Shown one piece after another: positions 20,750 to 32,588 of a stretch of DNA of 64,000 nt. Each line of letters begins with the position of its first letter. The first letter of the stretch is position 1. Source of the DNA: Agroathelia rolfsii (Eukaryota; Basidiomycota; Agaricomycetes; Amylocorticiales; Amylocorticiaceae); contig JABRWF010000001.1 in the NCBI GenBank assembly GCA_018343915.1, positions 806,001 to 870,000 of the forward strand, written 5' to 3'. Below the pieces are notes generated by a model. That model had not been told where the DNA came from. It saw only the letters and a program-made list of their open reading frames with translations, and did not search any database. The position numbers and the translations under genes were made by a program.

Positions 20750-22631
20750 TATCAAGGCTTATGCACTTGACTATACCAAATAAGACAACCTGCTTATAAG
20801 GTATATAGACAGGCTATAAGGCTGTGTTTTATGTCTATTACTTGTTTGGTATTTTATATCGAGTGCTCATGTGCTCCTGTTACTACTAGTTGTAATAGGG
20901 TATCCTTGTTTTACTATGCTAGGATAGCGGTTGGTACTCTAGTCCTAAGACTTCCTGTGTGCTTCTCTTCATGTCTAATAAAACTTTGGGTACTTCTTAC
21001 TCAGAATAGGTAACTTAGCCCTCCGTGATCTACTAACACTTGCTAGGACTTGTTTCTGCCTAGGCCTAAATGAATAGGGCTTTTATCACATACAATGCCT
21101 CTTATGTATTGAGGGCTTATGGTCTTATAGCCTTCTTATAATCAGGTTTTTATATGTACACCTACTAAGCTGCCCTCAAGGCCTTATACTTAATAGGGGA
21201 GAGAGAGAGGTGTGGGCTAGGATAAGTGTAAGCCTAAAGGTGAAATATATTAGTTTATATAGGGGATATAGATGGGGTGCCCTTACCTAAAGGTGAAAAG
21301 GTCAAAGCTAAGGTTTAGGTAAGGGTTATATGCTTGTATTTATACATAAATGAAGGGGCCTATATGCAGCCTTGATGGTCTGTGTGCAGCCAAGGTTTGT
21401 AAGCAGGAACATGTAAAAATGCAGGGGCAGTGCTTTGTAACTAAGTCCAATGAGCAACCAATTGGAATAATGAGTCTAGTACTCCTTAGTAATTGCACAG
21501 TGATTAGAATGACCCTGGTTCCTGAGTCTAGACCTTTTGATAAAAAGGAATGATCTAGACTCCGCCTTCCTAATATACTCTTGTCATTGTCAAGAGCTGC
21601 CTTCACAGCTAGCTCAGGCAGTGTGGCAATGCCCCTGGAGCGCTAACTGCTACAGCTGCTTACTGTCAGATAGCAGCCCTGTGGGTTCATAGAGTCGCCT
21701 CTTCGATATCTCAGAGCCTGCGGCAATACAGGTGGCGCGGCGAGCAGTCAGACATACGGCAGGTTGAGCAGGAGGTCCGGTGAGATTAGGCGTAGAGCGA
21801 GAGATGTCAAGCCAGAGGGAAGAAACTAGACGAGATGCTCAAGGATGCTCAAGTCCACAGGTTGACCACTGACAATGCAGCAGGTGTAGAGCTTGTTTAG
21901 AGCTAAACACACTTAATTTTCCAACTACTGTAACTACTACATCAGGTACAGTACATATATATGAAGTACAGTAGTCGTGAAAATGATAAATAAAGAAATG
22001 AGTAAAGAACAATAGAAACAATAAAGAATAGCACGTGCTGCGTGCTCTAGTAGTCATGCCACGCTGTGCATGAAGGCGGGGATGCGTTCCTTCAGAAACA
22101 TCGGCAGTCTGATCGTCAATCAGAGCGCGATCAAGGTGGGGAACCAAGCGCAATCTTCCCAGATAGGAAGGATCCGCTGGTGTGGGCACATGGCGACTCG
22201 AGGAATATGGTCGAGAAGGCCAGTCAGCATGTGGGATGCTCTGATGGACAGAAGCGCATTGATGATGGAGAAGAAGCGCAAAGGGCGGCCATGCACATGG
22301 CTCCGGGGAAACGTTGGCGGACACATCGGAAATGCTTCCGATGCACGGGACACACGGCAATGCAGAAGGGAGGATGTTGCTGGTGGCTCCATCGTAGTTG
22401 TTCGCAAATGTCGATATGCATGGTTGGGATGTTCGGCGGCCAGGTGCGTTGGCGGGTCGTGACAGTCATGAGCACTCCTATCATGTGGGGCTAACATAGC
22501 CAGTCATATGCATATCAAGATATCATCTGCAAGGCATTTTGTTTATATCTTAGTTAATAAAAATCGTAAAAATACAATAAAAATATGTACATATTCATAA
22601 AGAAAATGCGAAAAATATCCAACTCATAACA
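20750..22631 (-). repeat. LTR-A interrupted by a D LTR
   Basis: LTR-A parts at 20,750-21,587 and 22,470-22,631 (minus strand, TGTTATGAG… at the right end, TATCAAGG at the left). Flanks ATAAG and AAGTT do not match. The left flank is LTR-K and the right flank is gypsy H integrase, so this LTR marks a rearrangement breakpoint rather than a simple insertion. Confidence 0.85.
21588..22464 (-). repeat. Solo D LTR inside LTR-A
   Basis: 877 bases with perfect target duplication GTCAT (21,583-21,587 and 22,465-22,469). This copy, with the LTR-A sequence restored on both sides, is the clearest proof that D is a retroelement LTR. Confidence 0.95.
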
Positions 22632-24121
22632 AAGTTGCTAGAATACCTCCATCAAATCATCAAAATAGGTCCTAGATAGATTGCATTAGGATTACAGGAC
22701 TAGGAAATAGAAGACAGATCAGTGCTATATTGCAAAAAGGTATTTGTGCCCCCCAACAAAGAATTAAAAGAGAAAATCATGGCTAAATATCACAATTCAG
22801 CACTAGTAGGATATCTAGGATGAACTAAGATTCTTGAGCTTATTAGCAGGAACTAATATTGGATTAATATAGCAAAAGAAATAAACCAATATATAGACTC
22901 TTGCCTATTATATTAAGCTAACAAGCCAAGCCATTAAGCTTTGCTAGGACTTCTTCAACCCCTCTCTATACCAGGAAAACCATGGGAATACATAACCTTA
23001 GATTTGATTATCAAATTACCCAAGTCACATAGGTTTGACTTAATCCTAGGAGTTATAGATAGGTTTATAAAAATGGCACACTTCATCCTAATAAATAAAA
23101 ACATTTCAGCCAAAGATATAGCTGACCTGTACATGAAAAATGTGTTTAAACTACATGGTACCCCATCAACATGGACCTTGGATCATAGACCTCAGTTTGC
23201 AAGTCAAGTTATAAAAGATATACATGCAAGCCTATATATTAAAACAGCATTATCCATAGCATATCACCTATAAAGTGATGGGCAAACTGAGCATGTAAAT
23301 CAGGAGGTAGAACAATACCTTAGGATCTTTTGTAACTATAGACAAACAAATTGGGTAGACTAGCTACCATATGCAGAATTTATGCATAATAATAGAAAGA
23401 ACAAAAGTATATATTCTAGTGCTTTTGAACTTACTTATAGCTATATTCCAAATTAGAAAGCCAAGGATATTCAGGATCTAACCCCTGGTGCCTTTAACTG
23501 GATAGAGAATGCAAAGGAGGCATGAAAAGAAGCATAGGCAGCATTAGGACTTGCAAAGGAACAAATAGAACAATCCTACAATAAAGGAAAAAGGATGTTC
23601 CTAGATATTAAGGAAGGACAGGAAGTTTGGTTAAATACATGGAATTTGAAGCTTGATAGACTATCCAAGAAACTAAGTCAAAAATGGATTGGACCCTACA
23701 AAGTGGAAAAGAAACTAAACAGCCTAAACTACCAACTGAACCTCCCAGATAACCTCAAAATCCATAATGTGTTCTATATGCATCTACTAAAACCCTATTA
23801 TGCCTCTAATTGACATCAAAAACTACTACCACTAGTAGAAGTAGAGGGAGAAGAAGAGTATGAAATAGAGGAAGTACTCAACTCTAGACTACAATATAGA
23901 AAACTAGAATTCTTGGTAATATAGAAAGGATATCTAGGAGAACAAACCTGGGTTAGAGAATCTAATATGCATGTAGACAATGCTATTAGAGATTTCTATA
24001 AGTCCAATCCAAGTGCACTAAGAAAGATTAGTGTAGCAGTATTTAGTCTCCTACCTTTTCAAAATTGGGATAACCTAACTGAATGGCAACTCGAGGTGGA
24101 TTGCCCCTAAGGAGGGGGTAA
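22632..24121 (+). pseudogene. Gypsy H pol fragment: integrase and chromodomain
   Basis: 3' part of a Ty3/gypsy chromovirus pol. In one frame it reads the integrase zinc region, then ITLDLIIKLPKS (catalytic Asp), LDHRPQFASQV (second Asp, His replacing a usual residue next to it), DGQTEHVNQEVE (catalytic Glu), the GPYKVEKKL linker and a chromodomain ([12 protein letters not shown]…EFLVI*KGYLGEQTWV). At least eight stops interrupt it, nearly all TAG or TGA at positions where A1 has Trp or Gln. GGAGGGGGTAA at 24,111-24,121 is the polypurine tract. Reverse transcriptase and everything upstream are missing, cut off at LTR-A. Confidence 0.88.
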
Positions 24122-25085
24122 TGTTATAAGTCGCTCATTGTACTATAATTTTATTCTGAATTTCTCATTATTTTTCTGATTTTTTCCCAATTTTTCTCGA
24201 TTTTCTGATGTGCATATTGTATATTATATAAGTAGATACTCTGATTACTAAGCAAGTTATGTGACCAGTCAATTATGTGGCTGGCCATCATGTAACTACT
24301 AGTTATGTAACATATTATATAAGTAGGGCTAAGAACATAGTTCTAGATCATGATACTAGCATAGGCTTATAATGATACAATATCATGCCATACTTAGCAC
24401 CATTGCATATAGACCATGTAGTGTGCACAGACCAGGTAGAAACTAGTATATAACTCTATAGTGCCTCTACCTGAAGACCCCAGATTCATTCTCTTCATCT
24501 TTAGGTAAGCATAGTAGTGCTTTGTATTAGATAAATACTAACATAATGAAAACTTTATCTTTAGAGCCCTTCTACTTAGGCTTGAGAGCCTGTCTCCCCC
24601 TCTTTCCCTCCCCTTAAAAATCCTTTAGGCTTAGTGCCAGAAGGTTACTATATGCTTAGTGCTATAGTAGTTAGAAGGTCACTTTGTACCCCTTTTTATA
24701 AGCATATATAAAATAGGTCTGGCCTATTGGGTGACTACTTGTATCACTGTACACATATTCATAGTGCTTTATGTACTCAAGTAAGCAAAGGTAGTGCCCT
24801 GCACCTATTGTGGTTAAGATACATTGCATGCTTAGTAGTATATACAAGACAGCTTGTGTTCTAAGTATAGACCTTGCTCAAAAGTCTTGCAGACTTGGAG
24901 TAGAGCCTGGTAATACAAAGACTTGAGTTTGTGTGAGAGCTACAACAGTGCAAAGAAGTATACACCTATGTATCCCTAGCCTTGGGAGTTGTAAAACAGT
25001 CATTACTTGGCTACCCTGTATCTTTGAGGGGTTGACATAGGCTTAGGTTGAGTTTTGGTGACAAGAGTTAGGTGTACTCTTGACA
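24122..25085 (+). repeat. LTR-H, 3' LTR
   Basis: 964 bases, TGTTATAAGTCGCTC to ACTCTTGACA, directly after a polypurine tract. It matches 61,904-62,886. Heavily decayed. Confidence 0.9.
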
Positions 25086-25938
25086 TCTATCTCCCTCTGT
25101 ATATAGACCTTCAAAGCTACACATGGACCCTTCCATAGTAGCATAAATAGTGCATATAACTTGTCCTAAAGAGCTTAGCTTTGACCTCTTTGCCTTTAGG
25201 CAAGTATTCCAGGTTGTACTCCTTAGAAATAGATTACTAATCAAAACTTCTATTGAAGCAGAGGATGGGGAAAGAGGTATAGACATAGACACAGATATAG
25301 ATGATGGCTGGTGGCAAAGACAGAAAGTCATATTAGGTATAATGGTAGTGACAAATACATAAGTATGACTAGATTATGTAAGTGTAACTAATCAACTATG
25401 ATAATGCAACCAAATTACAACAACTTTGCCTTTAGGGTATAATCTCTCAGGCCTAGGCCCTAAGTCCTAGCCCTGCCCCCCTCTCTCTCTCCCTCTCTAC
25501 TTTTACTTGTGGGTAGTACAAATCCCCCTTTGTATATGCATAAACCTAAGAGCCTAATCACAAATAAGATAAGAAAGTACCTGGCTAGCCCCTCAATATA
25601 ATAAGGGTGTTAGTATTAGAATAGGCAATCTATGCCTCAATAGGAGTGATGGAGTCATAGTTATGTAGAGCATGACTCTAGTATATAGCTACAAATCTCT
25701 ATAGTAGTTACTTTATTCATTTATCTATGTACTGCATCCAAGTATAACAATAAGTGTAATTCAATCTAGCTTTGGACTTATTACTGGCTATCTCACTCTT
25801 TTCTCATAGTTAGTACCTATAGGAACACTTGTTTGTAGGTACTTTAGACTAAAGTGTTAAGTGGTATATTATTTGATTGTGTACACTAGTAGGCTCCCCC
25901 AAGCCTAACATCATATAGTCAAGAGTGCACCCTTAACA
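25086..25938 (+). repeat. LTR-J fragment interrupted by F
   Basis: Matches the later three quarters of LTR-J, with TATAAATAG, the inverted repeat and CTTTAGGCAAGT, ending CCCTTAACA. The first quarter is missing. A solo F LTR lies at 25,614-25,808. Confidence 0.75.
25614..25808 (+). repeat. Solo F LTR
   Basis: 195 bases, TATTAGAATAGG…CTCATA, decayed. Perfect target duplication GTTAG (25,609-25,613 and 25,809-25,813). Confidence 0.92.
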
Positions 25939-26325
25939 CTTTACCTATCCTAAAACAGACTATACATTTTCTAACAAGTGTATTGTCTTTCACATAGGTA
26001 ACTAGTAGACTGTAAGTAGTCTACATTACATCTACCACTAATGTTTATCAGAGTCTACCCCTAGAGGTGACCTAAAAGTTGCAAAAAAGTATAAAAAGTA
26101 TAAAAAGTTGAAAGTTAAAAGTTGAAAAGTGCTATATAATTTTGCTGATGATTATACTGTATACTACTAAGTTTTATTAGAAGTAACCTTGTGTATTGCA
26201 TTTCACACCAGCCAGAGATGTTTGTTTAATACCCCTGCATTATGCATTCTCGACTTATAGTCTGACAACTATAGTAATTGCTTTGCATAAGTGCTATATT
26301 GCAACAAAGACTATTGTACTTTAAA
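25939..26325. other. Spacer downstream of the membrane protein gene
   Basis: No gene. Short internal low-complexity repeat AAGTATAAAAAGTATAAAAAG near 26,090-26,140. Likely 3' flank of the gene at 26,326. Confidence 0.5.
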
Positions 26326-28081
26326 CTACCTATATCCAGCAAATTTAAGTTGTCTTAACTCATATACCCAAACATCCTGCCTAGCCTCTTCAGCATATAT
26401 CACACGACCTGGCATGTTAAGTTGCTGAAGATTTTCAGACACAGAGGAACTCTTTATCTGTCTATAGTAGGCGGAAAGAATGTCAAGTAGGAGACGAGTT
26501 GTACAGATTGCACCACAGCCAATTGTAATGGTTATATAAGTGTAAATTTCAGTACTTTCCTTCTATGAAAATTCCGAAATTAAATAAAAGTTAAATTCGT
26601 TGTAAAAGACATAATGAATGCTTACCATGTTATTATTACCACGTCTCCCACTAGAGGTTGCAATAACCCACATGATTGCGCATACAAAATCCGCTAGGTT
26701 AATTCTAAAGAGAGTTAACCATTAGGTTTGAAACCCATTTCTCAGTCTTTGTTGATACTAACGGCAAAATATAAAGTACAGAACGAATACAAAGTTTTCT
26801 CATTTCTTCAAATTTCTTTGAATCCGCTCCACTTCTTGAGTTGTGCGACCAAATTAACCGATGACGGGATAAAATCATAGCATGCACTAAACATGCATTG
26901 AATATAAAGCATATCCATGCATATGGGGTAGTTCTAGATATTTTTTTTATTTGGCAAATCAACAGGTCCTGATGATCTAAAATACTAGAAGCTAAGGGGA
27001 TTAAAGGTGATTATTAATAATTATACATTGCATTAATCAAACTAAACACGAATACCTTCGGATCCACTCAATCCTACTATTTTCCCTCCAGAGAGGTAAA
27101 GCGCAAACGAAATCTCGCAAGTCAACAAGGAGATGAAGAAAATCAGCAGTCGTCGATTGTGATTATAAAGAGCCCAAATCCATAAGAATACCGCCACTGG
27201 CACTCGAAAAATTTAATACATACTTATATATTGCTGAAGATAAAACCCACCTTCCGTACTCATCAAATAAATTGGAGTAACCCATCTAGAGAATAAAAAC
27301 CACACACCACCTAGAAGAAAAAGTCAATTTCATTCTATCTCAATGTTGAGATTTAATTTAACTTACATCTAAGGATATAATGACAGGACCCATATTAGTC
27401 ACAAGTTTATGTAATGAAAAGTTAGGTTTTTACATCTTTCTATAGTTTGAGCATAGAATACTAAGCACAGGTTTTTAAAGCTACTTACAGTGTTGTTTAC
27501 TTTTATGTCTATAATACCTAGCTTTACATAAGTAATGTTTGGTGGAGTAGGAGGTAAAGCGGACTGACCTATTGTCATCACAGCAAGTGTTAGGATGCCA
27601 ATATAGCGCTGCCATAGATATAATAGCTTTAGAAATGATATATTTTGCTTCTATAAGGATGAATATTGAAGTTAATAGCTAGTTTTGAGTATCGAGATGT
27701 TAAGGGACAAACCCATATAAATTCTATCTAAAATGAAAGGATTAGTTAGCTCAATACCACTCTACGCTAGAGGCAGCGTACTTCGTCATGTAACCTAAGA
27801 GCTTTAAATTGCAAAAAAGATAAGTAAGTTGGTTATATAATGCACTGTTTATGCAAAATTATATTATGGTTTACCGGAGTCATAAGTAACAATAGAAAGG
27901 GAAGCCACTTTCAAAATGAAGAATTAGTTCTGATATGCTTGAGAAGAAAAGTTATTATACTACCTCCTACAAAGCGCATCACCCAGATTAGATTAAATTC
28001 ATCTTGTTCTTGTTTGTCCATAGTATCCATAAGTGATAGCGGTAATATAAGCCGAGTTTCGCTCATAGATACAATGGACAT
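26326..28081 (-). CDS. Multi-exon integral membrane protein, DUF6533-like
   Basis: Probable polytopic membrane protein of the basidiomycete DUF6533 type; the biochemical role is unknown. Exons that splice in frame: 27,310-27,251 (GVWFLFSRWVTPIYLMSTE), 27,202-27,056 (VPVAVFLWIWALYNHNRR and a second membrane span), 26,991-26,763, 26,704-26,626 (INLADFVCAIMWVIATSS) and 26,562-26,326, ending LKFAGYR-stop. Introns are 48, 64, 58 and 63 bases with GT and AG ends; every phase agrees. Near the C-terminus it reads ITIGCGAICTTRLLLDIL, the last membrane span. A first exon from ATG 28,081 (MSIVSMSETRLILPLSLMD, then LIWVMRFVGGSIITFLL) fits the family start, W..R…LL, but I could not join it to 27,310; at least one exon around 27,367-27,800 is unresolved. 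No premature stop in the placed exons. Family assignment is from recall of the pattern, not a search. Confidence 0.6.
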
Positions 28082-28216
28082 GTATCAGGCGATGTATAGG
28101 TGTCTGCTTAGCACTTATCAGTGACTTATATACCCCACTAGTCAGTATTTAGTCATCCATGTGAAAGTAAATAACGTGACCTCCACAGATGGTAAAAAAT
28201 GATCAATATCATTCTA

Positions 28217-28493
28217 TATTTAAACTTAGCATCAAAATACCATCTCAATCATGATGTGAACAAGTTTAAATTTCTAGACCTTTAAGTATTAATAGCTAAA
28301 GGTATAGGTATAGCATTATTGATATCACTACATGCTTACAGCATTATCTACTACTATAAAGAAGGACGCAATTGTGATGGATTGAATTAAATTCATGTTT
28401 CTTTGGGATTGGATCTTCAAAGACGATAAGTCAAATACAGCCTGTTTCTAATTATTTGGAAGTCACCGGACGCTATCGTAAGGTGTTTATTGG
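28217..28493 (+). repeat. Direct duplication, copy 1
   Basis: About 277 bases starting AGCATCAAAATACCATCTC, repeated at 28,965-29,230 with about 85% identity by eye. Not recognised as a transposon. Confidence 0.8.
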
Positions 28494-28964
28494 ACCACAG
28501 ACTTGATGCGCGATGTCATGCCGATTTTTCGTGCTTTTTCTAGCGGTTATTTAGCTTCACATGATACTGTCTTGATTATCATATCCTGATTCTAGCCTTA
28601 CATAATACCGCCTTCATTATCATATCCTGATCCTGAGAAAAACAATGTGACTTCCACAGATGGTAAAACATGATTAATACAACGTCTTAGGCCGCTACCC
28701 GCTCGATGATGGAATTAGGATTTGGGATTAGCTTTTTCCCACAGGGTTTTGATGCACCCGAGCCAGGCTTAAGGGTCTTTAGTCGTTTACATTACGTAAT
28801 GTACATTCTACTTCAGTGGCTGCATGCCTCTTCATCTCTTTTCCTTGTCTGAGCAACGCCAGTAATAGCTCGATATCCTGTCCTTACTACTTGCAATCTT
28901 ATCTTTCTCTCTTGCTTCCTCTTTGCTTATCGAGCCGTTACAATTAATATTGTATTTTATTGAA

Positions 28965-29230
28965 ACTCAGCATCAAAATACCATCTCAATCATGATGTGA
29001 ACAAGTTTAAATTTTTAGACCTTTAAGTGCTAATAGCTAAAGATATAGGTATAGCATTATTGATATTACTACATGTTTACAGCATTATCTACTAATATAA
29101 AGGAGAATACAACTGTGATGGATTGAATTGAATGCATATTGCTTCGGGATTGGACTGTCAAAGACTATAAGTCAAACATAGTCTATTTCTGATCATCTGG
29201 AAGTTACCGGACATTATTGTAGGGCATTTA
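28965..29230 (+). repeat. Direct duplication, copy 2
   Basis: Second copy of the block at 28,217-28,493. The distance between copies is about 750 bases; no terminal repeats or target duplication are seen. Confidence 0.8.
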
Positions 29231-29344
29231 TACATAGGCAGAAGAGAAGTTTACCTGCCATTTTTATATAAATATCATTGAAGAAACTTTTTTCTGAGTA
29301 AAACAAAATATGAAGTTTGAGTTTTTAGCTAGTGTAATGCATCA

Positions 29345-29518
29345 TTTTATGAGTCTATCATTGTATTATAAATTTATTTAGATTTTCTCATTATTTTCCG
29401 ATTTTTTTCCCGATTTTTCTTTATTTTTTAGTGTATATATTGTATATTACATAATCAGACATTATATAAGCATTCTCTTGACTAAGCAAGTTATATGATT
29501 AGCTATCATGTGACTAAC
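29345..29518 (+). repeat. LTR-H fragment
   Basis: First 170 bases of LTR-H (…ATGAGTC…TTTTCTCATTATTTTCCGA), truncated at its right side. Confidence 0.7.
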
Positions 29519-29804
29519 CTGTTGTGATTCCAAGTAGTATGATATTCATTTTCTCTATAATACATACTTGTTTTACTTTATTTCCTTGTCTTTTCTTCCT
29601 TTTATTTGTTGCATTAATTCTATATAGATACAGTACATGTTATTTTGCTTCCAGCATTACATGACTGATGCATCCTTTTCTCCATTGTTTTCTCCTTCAA
29701 CACACTTCAGTTCATTACAATAAACTAAAGTGTGAGTATCCTGTTATATTTCCTCACTTCTATTTCTATGCTCCTTATTCCTATAGTTTAATATTGGCAT
29801 TAGG
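29519..29804. other. Pyrimidine-rich spacer
   Basis: T- and C-rich sequence with no gene recognised. Starts TGTTGTGATTCC, which might be an LTR end, but no second end was found. Confidence 0.4.
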
Positions 29805-31177
29805 TGTTAGAATAGGCAATCCATGCCTCAATGGGAGTGATGGAGTTATGGTCATGCATAGTATAACCACCTTATGTAGCAATGGTTTTTGTAGTAGCTA
29901 CTTTATTTATTTGTCCATATACTATATCCAAGTACAAGGATAAGGACAATACAAACTTGCTTTTGATATATCACTGGCTAGCTCGCTTATCTCACACAAA
30001 CAAATCCATGTAGCAGCACATAAAAATTGCATTTCTCCTGGTCATTCAATAGATGAATGGCTATCTGACTAGGTAGCAAGCTACAAGTTTATTCATTACT
30101 CCTAGACTTACTTTGATAGCTCCTAGGGAGCTCTATATACCTGTAGCCAACTATCCAACAAACCAGCATTAGGCCTCCAGTGTCAAGGGTATACTCCTTG
30201 ACTATGTGATGTTGAGTGTGAAGAGCTTACTTGTGCATATAGTCAAACAATACACACCCTAACACTAAATATTGAAGTACCTATGTAAGAGTGTTCCCAC
30301 AGGTATGCAGTCCCTTTATCTATTGAGGGTGCGCCGGGTACTTTCTTATCTCTTACGTAATCATAGCTCTTATTCACGCACACACACATTGGGGGATTTG
30401 CACTGCCTGCAAGTAAGGTAGAGGGAGAGAGAGAGAGAGAGAGAGGAGGGCTAGGACAGGAGGCCTAGGCCAAAAGGAAATACCCTGAAGGCAAAGTTTT
30501 GATTAGCAATCTACTTTAATGGATACAAACCTTGTTACTTGCCTGAAGGCAAAGAGGTCGAAGCTAAGCTCTTCAGGACAAGTTACATGCACTATTTATA
30601 CTACTATGAAATAGTCCGTGCACAGCTTTATTGGTCTGTGCACAGAGGGAGATAGAGGCGTAAATGGTGGCAATGCAGGGGAAGAACTTTTACCCTAACT
30701 CCACTGGGCATCTGTGTGGAGATCCGTTTCCGGACTGATACTGGTAATTGTTAGGAATTGTTCAGGGAAGGAAGGCTATGTTCCTAGGCTGTGCATGATG
30801 ATGAAATGGAAGTTCACACAGCCCTGAGATTACTCCTGTGACATGCAGCTTGGAAACATGTGAGGGCCAATCACATGACCACTGCACTGCCCACAGTCCA
30901 CGCCCTAAAGGGTAATTTTTATAAGAAAAATAAGAAAAGAAAGGAAAAGAAAAAAAGAAAATATCATAATTTCGTAAATACTAGTCCAAATATTACAAGA
31001 AAATACTTGAAAAATCCGCAAAATTTCCCTTCTCATGATATCCAGGCTAGACATCACTTATAGGAACACAGAGATTGAGCAGCAATAACTACTAGTGGAA
31101 AACAAGTCCCTTATAGAGGGTGATAGGAAGACCATCACAACCAGAACTCATCAATAAACTAGCAATTGCCAGCTTTA
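29805..31177 (+). mobile_element. Element F, 5' part, interrupted by LTR-J
   Basis: 5' LTR at 29,805-29,996, internal sequence to 30,180, then J (30,181-31,040), then internal sequence again to 31,177, where gypsy A1 begins. Decayed: CpG in the intact F copy is TpG or CpA here. Confidence 0.85.
30181..31040 (-). repeat. Solo LTR-J
   Basis: 860 bases, TGTCAAGGG at left and TCTCATGATA at right. Perfect target duplication TCCAG (30,176-30,180 and 31,041-31,045). It contains an AG-dinucleotide microsatellite near 30,425-30,445. Confidence 0.93.
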
Positions 31178-32171
31178 TATTATAAGTTGGACATTTTTTG
31201 CCTTCTATTTACGATCATGTACATATTTTTATTGTATTTTTACGATTTTTATTCATTGAGATATGGATGAAATACCTTGCAGGCAACATCTTGATGCGCA
31301 TGTGACTAGCTGTGTTAGCCCCACATGACAGGAGTGCTTGTGATAAGAGTATATTAGGAAGGCAGAGTCTAGATCATTCCTTTTCATCAAAAGGTCTAGA
31401 CTCAGGAACTAGGGTTGTTCCAATCACTGTGCGATTACTAAGGAGTACTAGACTCATCATTCTGATTGGTTGCTCATTGGACTTAGTTATAAAGTACTGC
31501 CCCTGCATTTTAGTCATTTCCACTTATAAACCCTGCTATGCATAGACTATCAAGGCTGTGCATGAGCCCTTCATTTTATGTATAAATACAATCCTGTAGC
31601 CCTTACCTGAACTTTAGCTTCGACCTTCTTGCCTTCAGGTAAGGGCACCCCCCGTTTGTATACTTATATAAATACTAATATATCTCGCCTTCAGGCTTGT
31701 AACTCCTAGCCCACATCACTCCCCTCCCCTACTATTTAGTGTAAGGCCTAAGGGCATCTAAGTAGTAAATATAAGCCCTAGTATCAGAGGGCAGTCTAAG
31801 TCATAAGTCCTCAATACAAGGAGGCACTATGCATGATAAGAAAATCCAGTTCACTCTGGTCAAGGCAGTAATAAGACCTTGCAGGGATAATGTAGACTAC
31901 GGTGGGCTAAGCCGCCTATCCTCAGTAAGAAGCATTATAAGCTTTATTTGACGTGAAGAGAGTAAACGGGAAGCCTCTGGCTAGAGTACCGACCACGATC
32001 CTAGCAAAGTAAAGCTTAGCGTGCACTATTACAAAAGGTAGCAACGGGAGCACATGGGTGTCTGAATATATACCAAACAAGTAGTACACGTAAAACCCGG
32101 CTTTATAGCCCGCCTGCGTACCTTACAGCAGGTTGTGTCTTTTGGTAGAGTCAAGTGCGTAAGCCTTGACA
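31178..32171 (+). repeat. LTR-A, 5' LTR of gypsy A1
   Basis: 994 bases, first two bases TA where other copies have TG. TATAAATA near 31,580 and the inverted repeat CCTTACCTGAA / TTCAGGTAAGG around 31,601-31,643. Confidence 0.92.
31639..31694 (+). other. Candidate leader intron in LTR-A
   Basis: CTTCAG|GTAAGG … CTAAT (31,675-31,679) … CTTCAG|GCTTG, 56 bases, the size and signals of a basidiomycete intron. The same arrangement is at 38,121-38,180 in the 3' LTR. Confidence 0.45.
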
Positions 32172-32173
32172 TT

Positions 32174-32185
32174 AGGTTGAAGCTA
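32174..32185 (+). promoter_or_regulatory. Self-priming primer-binding site of gypsy A1
   Basis: AGGTTGAAGCTA, two bases after the LTR end, is perfectly complementary to TAGCTTCAACCT at 38,097-38,108 in the 3' LTR (one mismatch with 31,615-31,626 in the 5' LTR). The complementary site lies 34 bases from the TATA box, where the transcript should begin. This is the layout of Tf1-type self-priming elements. Confidence 0.7.
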
Positions 32186-32588
32186 TACCTAAAACCACTG
32201 TTGAGCCTTGCTCCAGTGTGCAGATTGATTCTCTGCCAAATAGCACAAGCAAAGAAATATTTTACATACGTTTCATTTTGTCAAATTTGTTTTGGGCTTG
32301 AACTGTTTGTGGAAGCAATTAGCTGAGATCTAATACTCAGTTCTAACCCGTTAAGATTTTGGCTTGAGAGTACCTGTACGTCCCAGGGAAATCTTGTGTT
32401 GTTACCCGAAGGCGCTACTGCAGGGTTAGCCTGCTGCTTCTAGGGACACCTCTTTAGGTGTAAAACTGCCTGCCCAATTCAAATCCTTTTACTTCCTTTT
32501 ATTACGTTACCAGAGGTACTCTGCTTGGTGCCTAAAAGTTTGAAGAAGACAAAAGAATCCATGTTGAGCCTTCGCTCTGTAAACATTT

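Larger units (their letters stand above)
28082..29344. other. Intergenic region with a duplicated block
   Basis: No gene recognised. It contains the direct duplication listed separately and, at about 28,560-28,640, a small duplication of CATAATACCG/GATACTG…TTATCATATCCTGAT. The base composition is less AT-shifted than in the transposons. Confidence 0.5.
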
